From positions 1-12,141 of the forward strand of contig JAEYPY010000169.1 in assembly GCA_023410295.1 (NCBI GenBank): a stretch of 12,141 nucleotides of DNA. Reading direction: 5' to 3'. Shown here piece by piece: positions 6,182 through 12,141 of the stretch (position 1 is its first letter; each line of letters opens with the position of its first letter). The translations under genes and the position numbers were made by a program. The notes under the pieces were generated by a model, which saw nothing but the letters and a program-made list of their open reading frames with translations, was not told where the DNA came from and made no database searches. The DNA is from Pseudomonadota bacterium (GTDB lineage Bacteria; Pseudomonadota; Alphaproteobacteria; Caulobacterales; Aquidulcibacteraceae).

Positions 6182-6727
6182 TTATGTCCGATCGATCAGC
6201 ACAGCGAGAAAAAGCGCCGGTCCGCCATGCGCGGTCCAGCCGTGGCTCGTGCCGCGCTGGATCACGACCTGGCCCGGCTTGATGCGCGTTTCCGCCCCAT
6301 CGAGCACCAGCGACGCATCGCCGGAGAGCAGGCAGACGATGTCGAGCGTCTGCGTTTGGTGCATGGCCGGATGCCGATCCTGGTCGCGCAATTCGTGTTC
6401 GGCGCCGAAATCCGCAAAGCGCTGACGCGCGGCGGCCTTGATCATCTCCGGCGGCGCGCCTTCGGGCGGCGGCGAGATCACGAACCAGCGCACCTTCACC
6501 TGGCCCTCGCCGGGCGAGAGGATCGATGTCGTCTCGCCGCGGTCGGCGTGATCCTTCGGATCGATCGTCCCGCGCACCGCCTCGTGCCAAATCTCGGAGA
6601 GCCCGCCGAGCGCCGGATCACCAATGCCGCCACTCGGCGGCCCGTCGATGATGATGACCGATTTGCCGTTAGCATCGTCGCCAGTGACGACGCGGCGCAT
6701 GGCTTCAGCGAAGGCGGGATAGATCAT
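6182..6727 (-). CDS. Cupin-domain protein
   Basis: A 181-residue cytoplasmic protein. The N-terminal half begins with AMRRVVTGDDANGKSV (9-24), a signature of a subgroup of bacterial single-cupin proteins. The C-terminal half is the cupin barrel: HPAMHQTQTLDIVCLLSG (119-136), then DGAETRIKPGQVVIQRG (143-159) and SHGWTAHGG (161-169). Likely metal ligands are His119 or His123, Asp129 in place of the usual Glu, and His162. The substrate is unknown; cupins of this type are often linked to small-molecule modification or sensing, which the sequence does not decide. I prefer ATG 6727 over the TTG one codon earlier, because ATG overlaps the apaG stop in TGATG, a common coupling arrangement. The pair apaG-cupin is therefore one operon. 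Confidence 0.88.
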   Translation of the reverse strand: MIYPAFAEAMRRVVTGDDANGKSVIIIDGPPSGGIGDPALGGLSEIWHEAVRGTIDPKDHADRGETTSILSPGEGQVKVRWFVISPPPEGAPPEMIKAAARQRFADFGAEHELRDQDRHPAMHQTQTLDIVCLLSGDASLVLDGAETRIKPGQVVIQRGTSHGWTAHGGPALFLAVLIDRT

Positions 6728-7122
6728 CAATTCACCATGCGGTTTTCGTGCGGGCTGTCGAGCGGGAAGGCGGGCACGGCAATGTCGAACGCTTCGCCGC
6801 TTTTGACGCGCTGCATCGAATACGTCCCGACCATGACGCCGGACGGCGCCGCCAAGGGCGCAGCGCTGGTGTAGCGGAAGCTCAGCCCCGGGCCGATCAC
6901 CGGCTGCTGGCCGATCACGCCGGGCCCGCGCACTTCCTGCGTCAGCCCGTTCTCGTCGGTGATCTGCCAGTAGCGCGAAATCAGCTGCACCGGCTCGGCC
7001 GAGCGGTTCTCGATCTCGATCGTATAGGCCCAGACGAAACGATTATCGTCGGGCGCTGATTCCTCCGGCAGGAACCGCGGCTCGACCCGCACCAGAATGC
7101 CCGCTGTTTCCGCTTCGTACAT
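6727..7122 (-). CDS. apaG: ApaG protein (DUF525)
   Basis: A 131-residue, single-domain protein of the ApaG family, small fibronectin-like beta sandwiches historically linked to Co2+ resistance and Mg2+ efflux, with no enzyme activity assigned with confidence. Motifs are FVWAYTIEIENRS (29-41), QLISRYWQITDENG (46-59), EVRGPGVIGQQPVIGPG (63-79), GVMVGTYSMQ (95-104) and FDIAVPAFPLD (112-122). Length and motif order are normal. ATG 7122 is preceded by AAGAGG, rather close (about 2 bases). It is the first gene of a minus-strand unit with the overlapping cupin gene, and is divergent from the dCTP deaminase-like gene across 60 bases. A CNNM/CBS transporter, another protein linked to Mg2+/Co2+, lies 3 kb away on the other side of the insert. 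Confidence 0.96.
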   Translation of the reverse strand: MYEAETAGILVRVEPRFLPEESAPDDNRFVWAYTIEIENRSAEPVQLISRYWQITDENGLTQEVRGPGVIGQQPVIGPGLSFRYTSAAPLAAPSGVMVGTYSMQRVKSGEAFDIAVPAFPLDSPHENRMVN

Positions 7123-7182
7123 GGCCTCTTTCTACCGCCCAGGACTGGTCCAACGCCAGCGCCGGAATGCTACAAGAGAATC
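7123..7182. promoter_or_regulatory. Divergent promoter region between apaG and the dCTP deaminase-like gene
   Basis: These 60 bases lie between two start codons facing away from each other. GCTACAAG at 7169-7176 resembles the GCTANAWC -10 element described for Caulobacter, and sits about 7 bases before ATG 7183, so a very short leader or leaderless transcript is possible. No convincing -35 element is seen. The element match is by eye only. Confidence 0.4.
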
Positions 7183-8190
7183 ATGAACCAGCACGGCGTC
7201 CTGCCCGATACCGATTTGAAGCGCGCGATGGCCCAAGGGTGGATCGCCGCGGCGACGCCCTTCATCGACGAGCAAATCCAGCCGGCGAGCCTCGATCTGC
7301 GTCTCGGCGATACGGCCTACCGCCTGCGCGCGAGCTTCCTGCCGGGCGTCGGCGCCAGCGTGCAGAGCCGGCTCGATGATGAGCTGGTGATGCACACAAT
7401 CGATCTGCGCGGCGGCGCGGTGTTGGAAACCGGCTGCGTCTATCTGGTGCAGGTGCAGGAAGCGCTGGCGTTGCCGCAGCACATCCACGGCGCCGCCAAT
7501 CCGAAAAGCTCGACCGGCCGCGTCGATGTGTTCACGCGCCTCATCCTCGATGGCGCCACCTCATTCGATCACGTGCCGGCCGGCTACCAAGGGCCGATGT
7601 GGGCCGAGATCAGCCCGTGCACGTTCTCGGTACTGGTGCGCACCGGCTCGCGTCTCAGCCAGCTGCGTCTGCGGCGCGGCCCTCCACATCCCAAACGCGA
7701 AATCGATTTCACCATGGATCTTTCGCTCAAAGGCCCGGTCGGCTTTCGCGCCAAGCGCCATTCCGGCGTCATCGATCTCGACAAGATCGGCGCCTATGAT
7801 CCGCGCGATTTCTGGGAGCCGATGGAAGCGCGCCGCGGCCGCGTCGTCCTCGATCCTGGGCAGTTCTACATTTTTGCTTCGAAGGAAAACGTCGTGATCC
7901 CCGCCGACGAAGCGGCGGAGATGGCGCCCATACGCCCCGAGCTCGGTGAATTTCGCGCCCATTACGCGGGCTTTTTCGATCCGGGTTTCGGCATTCATCC
8001 GAACGAAGGCCGCGCCGTGCTCGAAGTGCGCTCGCGCGACGTGCCGTTTTTCGTTGAGGACGGCCAGCCGGTGGGCAAGCTTGTGTTCGAGCCGCTTTGC
8101 GGGCCGGTGGAGAGGCTCTATGGCGAAACCGGATCAAGCTACCAGGGGCAGGGCTTGAAGCTCTCGAAGAATTTCGCGCCCTGGCGCTAG
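7183..8190 (+). CDS. dcd: 2'-deoxycytidine 5'-triphosphate deaminase-like protein, two-domain form
   Basis: Belongs to the Dcd/dUTPase fold, which makes dUTP from dCTP (dUMP in bifunctional forms) for thymidylate synthesis. At 335 residues it is much longer than the roughly 190-residue E. coli enzyme and looks like two dUTPase-type barrels in tandem. The N-terminal half has QPASLDLRLG (33-42), NPKSSTGRVDVF (106-117) corresponding to the nucleotide-binding SS..R motif, and YQGPMWAEI (135-143). The C-terminal half has FFDPGFG (264-270), AVLEV (278-282) and GQPVGKLVFEPLCGPVERLYG (294-314), closely like the Dcd end. At the matching position it reads RPELGEFR (251-258), so the SS..R motif is lost there. 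AAGAGA precedes ATG 7183. The TraB/GumN gene follows after 11 bases. Long forms are annotated as dCTP deaminase in alphaproteobacteria; dUTPase activity cannot be excluded. Confidence 0.85.
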   Translation: MNQHGVLPDTDLKRAMAQGWIAAATPFIDEQIQPASLDLRLGDTAYRLRASFLPGVGASVQSRLDDELVMHTIDLRGGAVLETGCVYLVQVQEALALPQHIHGAANPKSSTGRVDVFTRLILDGATSFDHVPAGYQGPMWAEISPCTFSVLVRTGSRLSQLRLRRGPPHPKREIDFTMDLSLKGPVGFRAKRHSGVIDLDKIGAYDPRDFWEPMEARRGRVVLDPGQFYIFASKENVVIPADEAAEMAPIRPELGEFRAHYAGFFDPGFGIHPNEGRAVLEVRSRDVPFFVEDGQPVGKLVFEPLCGPVERLYGETGSSYQGQGLKLSKNFAPWR

Positions 8191-8201
8191 GAGTGATGGC
8201 G

Positions 8202-9116
8202 ATGTGGCGTTGGCTGACAAGCGCGGCGGTTGCCGGTTTCCTCATCATCGCCCCGGCTTGCGCGCGCACGCCCGCCGCAACCGAAACGCGCGAGATCAGT
8301 CCGGCGCTCTTCGTCGTGCGCGATGCGGATTCCACGCTCTACCTCTTCGGCACCGTGCATATCCGCCGTCCCGGTTCGCCCTGGGCGGGTGAGAATGCGC
8401 AGCGTGCGCTGGAAGAGTCCGAAGAAGTCTGGACCGAGATCGAAATGTCCGAGGGCGCGGATGCGCGCGCGGCGATGTTGATGATGCGCCATGGCGCGGC
8501 GCCGGCCGATCAGCCGCTCTCCAGCCTGCTCACCGCCGAAGAAAATGCCCGCCTCGCCGAGATGGCGGAGGGCCTTGGGCTCAACGCGGCCGTGTTCGAG
8601 CGCATGCGGCCCTGGTTCGCCGGGCTGATGCTGGCGGTTTGGCCCATGGTGCAAGCCGGCTACGATCCCGAAGCGGGCGTCGACCGCGCCATCGATGAGA
8701 TCGCCGACGCCGCCGGCAAGCGCCGCCGAGCGCTCGAGACGATGGAGCAACAAGTCAGCTTCCTCGCCGGCATGAGCATGGAGGCGCAGATGCAGATGCT
8801 GCGCGAAGCGCTCGCGGAAACGCAGAAGAACCCGATGGCCGAGTTCGACGCGATGAGCGCGGCCTGGGAGAGCGGGGATCTCGATACGCTGGAGCGCTAC
8901 GTCATCGACGATACGCGCGACCAGTATCCGGAAGTCTACGACGTCATGTTCGTGCAACGGAACAACGCTTGGATGGAGATGCTGGACGCTGAGCTCGATG
9001 GCGCGGGCATCGACTTCGTCGCCGTCGGCGCCGGCCACTTGCTTGGTGAGCACGGCCTTGTCGAGCAGCTGCGCGCCCGCGGCCATAACGTCGAGCGCGT
9101 CAGCCCGGCAGAATGA
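8202..9116 (+). CDS. TraB/GumN-family exported protein
   Basis: A 304-residue protein with an N-terminal signal sequence (MWRWLTSAAVAGFLIIAPAC, residues 1-20). Ala-Pro-Ala before Cys20 is a poor lipobox, so either signal peptidase I cleavage or a lipoprotein is possible. The TraB/GumN (Tiki-like) hallmarks are FGTVHI (49-54), an acidic EIEMSEG segment (79-85), RNNAW (253-257) and VGAGHLLGEHG (275-285). The GTxH and GxGH histidines are metal ligands in metalloprotease relatives. Specificity is unknown. ATG 8202 is chosen because AGGAG overlapping the upstream stop (8189-8193) lies 8 bases before it; ATG 8196 would be too close, and longer frames run inside the previous gene. Residues 191-200 are Met-rich. 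Probably co-transcribed with the upstream gene. Its last 17 bases overlap the end of the convergent kinase gene. Confidence 0.9.
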   Translation: MWRWLTSAAVAGFLIIAPACARTPAATETREISPALFVVRDADSTLYLFGTVHIRRPGSPWAGENAQRALEESEEVWTEIEMSEGADARAAMLMMRHGAAPADQPLSSLLTAEENARLAEMAEGLGLNAAVFERMRPWFAGLMLAVWPMVQAGYDPEAGVDRAIDEIADAAGKRRRALETMEQQVSFLAGMSMEAQMQMLREALAETQKNPMAEFDAMSAAWESGDLDTLERYVIDDTRDQYPEVYDVMFVQRNNAWMEMLDAELDGAGIDFVAVGAGHLLGEHGLVEQLRARGHNVERVSPAE

Positions 9117-10482
9117 GCTTGGCGGAAAAGCCGCGCGGGATGCGGTTTTCCAGCACAAGTTCGCCGCCATGCGCTTCAGCGATCGCTTGCGCGATCGCAA
9201 GTCCCAGCCCCGCGCCATTGGCTTCGCTGCGCGCTGCGTCGGCGCGGAAGAAGGGCGTAGCGAGCTTTTCCAGCTGATCGGGCGCCACGCCCGGACCCTC
9301 GTCCAGGACTTCGGCCACCGCCTCGTTTTTGTCGTTGCGATAAACCCGCATCACGCCCCCGCCGCCGTACTTGGCGGCGTTCTCAGCGAGATTACGCAGC
9401 GCCCGCGCCACTTCGCTCGGCCGGCATTTCACCATCACCGGCTGCGGCGCATCGGCCGTGGCAGCGACACCCATGTCCTGCAACTCGCCGCACAGCGTGC
9501 GCGCGATCTCGGCCAGATCGACGACCGTGCGCGCTTCCTCACTGGCGCCGGCGCGGGCGAGCGAGAGCGCCTGCTCCGTCAACAGCTCCATCTCATCGAC
9601 CGATGCGAGCAGGCGCTGACGCGCGGCGTCGTCTTCCAGCAATTCGGCGCGCAGGCGGATTGCAGTGATCGGCGTGCGCAGATCGTGGCTCAACGCCCAC
9701 AGCATCTGGCGCTGTCGATTCAGTTGCCGGCCAAGCCGCTCGGCCATGGCGTTGAACGCCGTCGACGCGCGGCGCACGTCCTCGGGCCCGCTGACGGGCG
9801 CGGCGACATTGGTCTGCCCTGAGCCCAGCGCGCTCGCCGCGTTAGCCAGATCCGTGAGCGGGCGCCCGATCTGGCGCGCAATCAACGCCGCGCCGATGCC
9901 GACCGCGATCACCGAAACCAGCGCGCCTGCAAGCACGCTGAAGGGCGCCGGGCGCGGGCCGGGCAGACGTGCGCGCGCGTTGAGCCACGTCGAGTTATCG
10001 AGTTGCACCGAGACGGCGACCTCCGTGGAGCGCACCGTCGGCGCATCGCGCGGCGGGCCGTCGCCGGACGGGCCGTCGATGGCGCCTTGGTTGCGCAAGC
10101 GCCAGCGGCGCGAGAGGCGTTCTACGGTGCGCGAGGCGCCATGCACTTCCGCGCCCTGCAGTCGTTCCGACACCGAGCGCGCCACGCGCGCACCGGGGCC
10201 TGGAGCCGAGTGCTCGATCTCCGGTGTATGCGAAAGCGTATAGCGAATTGAAAAATCGCGGATCGTGTCGGCGATGAAGATGCGCTGACCCGGCTCGGCC
10301 TCGCGCAGGCGCTCCGCGGTGTACGCAATGCGCTCGATGACGGCCGTTTCAGCCGCCCGCCGCAGCGCCGCGCCGCGTTCGTTGGCGAAGAGCGCAAACG
10401 CCGCCGCATAGGAAATCGCCACCGCGACGACGGTGACCAGCACCAGCCGCCCCGTCAGCGTGCGAAGCGGATTCCAACTCAC
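9100..10482 (-). CDS. EnvZ-type sensor histidine kinase
   Basis: A 460-residue inner-membrane kinase. Membrane segments lie at about 12-32 and 181-204 and enclose a periplasmic sensor of roughly 150 residues, rich in Arg, Gly and Pro, with no domain I recognise. A HAMP linker follows (about 200-255). HisKA has the phospho-acceptor His266 in ALSHDLRTPITAIRLRAELL (264-283). The ATPase has the N box ALRNLAENAAKYG (361-373), G1 DEGPG (394-398), FFR (411-413) and G2 GAGLGLAI (423-430). All catalytic boxes are intact. The start is GTG at 10482, whose bases overlap the regulator's stop as GTGA; a longer frame would run into the regulator gene. It is the second gene of the two-component operon and should phosphorylate that regulator. 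Layout and H-box resemble EnvZ/OmpR systems, but the signal is unknown. Confidence 0.93.
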   Translation of the reverse strand: MSWNPLRTLTGRLVLVTVVAVAISYAAAFALFANERGAALRRAAETAVIERIAYTAERLREAEPGQRIFIADTIRDFSIRYTLSHTPEIEHSAPGPGARVARSVSERLQGAEVHGASRTVERLSRRWRLRNQGAIDGPSGDGPPRDAPTVRSTEVAVSVQLDNSTWLNARARLPGPRPAPFSVLAGALVSVIAVGIGAALIARQIGRPLTDLANAASALGSGQTNVAAPVSGPEDVRRASTAFNAMAERLGRQLNRQRQMLWALSHDLRTPITAIRLRAELLEDDAARQRLLASVDEMELLTEQALSLARAGASEEARTVVDLAEIARTLCGELQDMGVAATADAPQPVMVKCRPSEVARALRNLAENAAKYGGGGVMRVYRNDKNEAVAEVLDEGPGVAPDQLEKLATPFFRADAARSEANGAGLGLAIAQAIAEAHGGELVLENRIPRGFSAKLILPG

Positions 10483-11201
10483 GCTTTTTCGACCGGCGCG
10501 GTGAACACGTAGCCGCCGCCCCAAACCGTCTTGATCAGCTTGGGCGAGCGGGCATCGACTTCGATCTTGCGGCGCAAGCGGCTCACCTGCGTATCGACGG
10601 CGCGGTCGAACACATCCGTGCCGCGCTCGAAGGCGAGATCAAGCAGCTGGTCGCGCGTCAGCACGATCTTGGGCCGCTGCAGGAAGGTTAGCAGCAGGCG
10701 ATATTCGCCAGTCGAAAGCTCGTGCGTGTTGCCGTCATCATCGACCAGTTCACGCTCGGCCACCTTGAGCGTCCAGCGGTCGAAGCGCATGGCTTCGCCC
10801 GTTGGCGCCGCCGTGTCTGGGGGCAGGGCGTGCGTGCGGCGCAACACCGCATCGATGCGCGCTAAGAGCTCGCGCGGGTTGAACGGTTTCACCACATAAT
10901 CGTCAGCGCCGACCTCGAGTCCGACGATACGATCAATCTCCTCGGCGCGGGCTGACAGCAGGATCACCGGAATCTGACTGGTCTCGCGGATGTGGCGCGC
11001 CAGCGAAAGCCCGTCCTCGCCCGGCATCATGATGTCGAGAATAACGAGATCGACCCGGTTTTCCTTGATCGCCTTACGGGCGGTCTCGGCGCTTTCGACC
11101 GCGGTTGCGCGCCGCCCGTTCTTGCGCAGAAACTGGGCAAGCGACTCGCGAATTTCGCGGTGGTCGTCAACGACCAGGATATGCGGATCCTCCAGCGCCA
11201 T
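10479..11201 (-). CDS. OmpR/PhoB-family response regulator
   Basis: A 240-residue cytoplasmic DNA-binding regulator. The receiver domain (about 6-122) has the acidic pair Asp12/Asp13, the phospho-acceptor Asp56 in VILDIMMPG (53-61), Ser83 in LLSARAEE and Lys105 in VVKPFNPRELL. The C-terminal winged helix (about 137-236) has LSTGEYRLL, LTRDQLLDLAFERG, VDTQVSRLRRKIE and WGGGYVF. Domains and active-site residues are complete and typical of OmpR. The stop overlaps the kinase GTG start as GTGA, giving translational coupling. The start ATG 11201 has only a weak Shine-Dalgarno. The divergent neighbour, an EF-hand lipoprotein gene, begins 175 bases away and is a natural candidate target, though no regulator-binding repeat is recognised between them. 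Confidence 0.95.
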   Translation of the reverse strand: MALEDPHILVVDDHREIRESLAQFLRKNGRRATAVESAETARKAIKENRVDLVILDIMMPGEDGLSLARHIRETSQIPVILLSARAEEIDRIVGLEVGADDYVVKPFNPRELLARIDAVLRRTHALPPDTAAPTGEAMRFDRWTLKVAERELVDDDGNTHELSTGEYRLLLTFLQRPKIVLTRDQLLDLAFERGTDVFDRAVDTQVSRLRRKIEVDARSPKLIKTVWGGGYVFTAPVEKA

Positions 11202-11375
11202 AGCCTATGATGTGCGCCTAGAAGCCCTAAAAATCTACATGAGCGAGGTCGCGGAGTTGTGCCAAAGCTTGGCAAGCGGCTAAGCCGGACACACTTAGGC
11301 AACAAGGCGGCGGGGCGCCGCCACATGGCCGCCACGGTCCACGGGCTTGGTGGCCGGACTGATAAGGGGTGACGA
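11202..11375. promoter_or_regulatory. Divergent intergenic region with hairpin, regulator/EF-hand genes
   Basis: The 174 bases between the two start codons contain GCCAA-AGC-TTGGC (11261-11273), a small inverted repeat, and GGCGGCG-GGG-CGCCGCC (11306-11322), a 7-bp perfect hairpin in the likely 5' leader of the EF-hand gene. AAGGGG at 11364-11369 is that gene's ribosome binding site. A GCTAAGCC near 11279-11286 is a partial match to the Caulobacter -10 element. No promoter is called with confidence. Confidence 0.45.
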
Positions 11376-11870
11376 ATGAGCTACAAGACCGCGGCGCTGG
11401 CGATGTTTGCGGCAGCCTCGTTGACGGCCTGCGCTTCGGGCGGCGGCAGCGGCCCCACGCGCGAACCGATCCGTGCGCTGATGTCCGCGGACGCGCTGAT
11501 GTTCGTCTCGTTCGACGCCGACGGCGACCTCAGCACCAGCGCGGCGGAGATTGAAGCCGGCATCGCGCGCGAGTTCGCCCGCGCAGATAGCAATGGCGAT
11601 GGCTCGCTCTCGCCGATCGAGTTTCAAAACTGGTCGAACAGCGTGCTAGGCGGCAGCCAACTCGGGCCGTACCGGCTCGACTTTGACCGCAACGTCGACA
11701 ACACCATTTCACGCGCGGAATTCGAAACCGAGATCCGCGGCCGCGTCAGCGATTATGACGAAGACGGCAATGGTTCGCTCTCGCGCGCCGAATATATCCG
11801 CTTGATCGGCGTCACGCGTCCGCCGCGGACGACGCCGGGTGAAGATCCGCCGCTCAGCAGACGGCCCTGA
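11376..11870 (+). CDS. EF-hand lipoprotein, four calcium-binding loops
   Basis: A 164-residue secreted protein with a clear lipobox, LTAC (16-19), giving lipidation at Cys19 and anchoring to the periplasmic or outer-membrane face. A Gly/Ser linker follows. Four 12-residue EF-hand loops are visible: Asp47-Glu58 (DADGDLSTSAAE), Asp71-Glu82 (DSNGDGSLSPIE), Asp104-Glu115 (DRNVDNTISRAE, lacking the central Gly) and Asp128-Glu139 (DEDGNGSLSRAE). Positions 1, 3, 5 and 12 of each loop carry Ca2+-ligand residues, with loop 3 the most divergent. A Pro-rich tail ends the protein. ATG 11376 has AAGGGG 6 bases before it. Loops are paired 1-2 and 3-4, as in calmodulin-like proteins. Ca2+ binding follows from the family and is not tested. 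It is divergent from the two-component operon. Confidence 0.92.
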   Translation: MSYKTAALAMFAAASLTACASGGGSGPTREPIRALMSADALMFVSFDADGDLSTSAAEIEAGIAREFARADSNGDGSLSPIEFQNWSNSVLGGSQLGPYRLDFDRNVDNTISRAEFETEIRGRVSDYDEDGNGSLSRAEYIRLIGVTRPPRTTPGEDPPLSRRP

Positions 11871-11937
11871 CAAATTTCGGCGCCACTTCGGCATCTCCCA
11901 GAGATAGCATCGCCACATCCGCTAACTATATTGGCTT

Positions 11938-11971
11938 CATGGACGCGCGCTTCTCCCCGACGCCGTCCATG
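11938..11971 (+). ncRNA. Structured RNA element, first hairpin of a candidate sRNA or long 3' UTR
   Basis: CATGGACG (11938-11945) and CGTCCATG (11964-11971) are perfect reverse complements, and with one bulge two more G-C pairs form inside. Together with the terminator at 12015-12049 this gives a two-hairpin RNA of about 120 bases. A TATATT-like sequence lies at 11926-11932 just upstream, without a recognisable -35. It may be a small RNA or simply the 3' UTR of the EF-hand gene. A 56-codon frame (11939-12109) runs through both hairpins, including the terminator, so translation is unlikely. Confidence 0.35.
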
Positions 11972-12014
11972 GTCACTGCGCTCTCCCTCCCGCGCGATGT
12001 GACCAACCCCGTCC

Positions 12015-12057
12015 AGCGGCCGGCGCCTCCCCTCCCTGCGCCGGCCGCTTTTTCTTT
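12015..12057 (+). terminator. Strong intrinsic (Rho-independent) terminator
   Basis: AGCGGCCGGCGC (12015-12026) pairs over 12 bases with GCGCCGGCCGCT (12038-12049) around an 11-base pyrimidine loop, and is followed by TTTTTCTTT (12049-12057). The T tract is on the plus strand only, so it ends transcription moving right. It lies 144 bases after the EF-hand stop. This is the strongest terminator in the window. Confidence 0.9.
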
Positions 12058-12141
12058 CCAGCCCGACACATTTTGGCGCAAGCGCGACGAACGCTCGGCA
12101 AGCGGCTGAATTACCTCCATCCTCGCGGCCGAAAGCAGGGA

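Larger units (their letters stand above)
11871..12141. other. Right-end non-coding stretch
   Basis: No protein gene is convincing in this 271-base stretch. It holds the hairpin and terminator described above and an 84-base remainder (12058-12141) that may lead into a plus-strand gene beyond the window. The word GGCAAGCGGCT at 12097-12107 recurs from 11271-11281. Confidence 0.5.

Noticed and set aside
8097..8201. Extension of the TraB/GumN frame upstream into the dCTP deaminase-like gene
   Set aside because: The added residues precede the signal peptide and overlap another gene; AGGAG at 8189-8193 points to ATG 8202.
8187..9218. 343-codon minus-strand frame over the TraB/GumN gene
   Set aside because: Antisense to a gene with signal peptide and GTxH/GxGH motifs; His- and Gly-rich shadow typical of high-GC DNA.
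11939..12109. 56-codon plus-strand frame starting ATGGACGCG
   Set aside because: Its start lies inside one hairpin and it reads through the terminator; no Shine-Dalgarno precedes it.
11926..12120. 64-codon minus-strand frame at the right end
   Set aside because: Runs across the intrinsic terminator stem, with no ribosome binding site and no recognisable domain.
1..12141. tRNA, rRNA, CRISPR array, transposase or integrase
   Set aside because: Searched by eye on both strands; no cloverleaf, spaced repeat array or recombinase motif was found.

Overview
The window is high-GC DNA with dense, closely packed genes, and it reads as an alphaproteobacterial chromosome, probably Caulobacterales or Hyphomonadaceae-like. 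Three things point there: the aroK-aroB-CNNM/CBS gene order, a long two-domain dCTP deaminase, and several small proteins of an alphaproteobacterial type. The lineage is an inference from gene content; no rRNA or tRNA marker is present.

Layout. Bases 1-738 (minus strand) hold a tiny single-pass membrane protein followed by an exported helical protein of unknown function that runs off the left edge. Bases 846-3911 (plus) are a housekeeping cluster: shikimate kinase (aroK), 3-dehydroquinate synthase (aroB) and a CorB/HlyC-type CNNM-CBS membrane transporter. aroB and the transporter overlap by ATGA. Bases 3990-5761 (plus) are a compositionally different insert. Sampled 60-base lines are 43-58% GC, against 78% in a line of the neighbouring gene. 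It carries three tightly packed genes: a TIGR04255-family protein, a protein with a GWDAY motif, and a protein with RRV, SxSAF and MSVD motifs. This is the best candidate in the window for an undescribed multi-gene system.

Bases 5812-7122 (minus) hold apaG, a cupin protein overlapping it (TGATG), and a small Cys-rich protein with a TTG start. Bases 7183-9116 (plus) hold the two-domain dCTP deaminase-like protein, in which only the N-terminal half keeps the nucleotide-binding motif, then an exported TraB/GumN-type protein. Bases 9100-11201 (minus) encode an OmpR-type response regulator and an EnvZ-like histidine kinase overlapping by GTGA. The kinase end overlaps the TraB/GumN gene end by 17 bases. 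Bases 11376-11870 (plus) encode a lipoprotein with four EF-hand loops, divergent from the two-component operon.

The right end (11871-12141) has no convincing protein gene. It contains a near-perfect 8-bp hairpin and then a strong intrinsic terminator (12-bp GC stem plus T tract). That is either a long structured 3' UTR of the EF-hand gene or a small RNA.

Functionally the window mixes core metabolism (aromatic amino acid precursors, pyrimidine nucleotides), divalent-metal-related proteins (CNNM/CBS, ApaG, EF-hand), envelope signalling (kinase/regulator) and one accessory cassette. No transposase, CRISPR array, tRNA, rRNA or integrase was seen.
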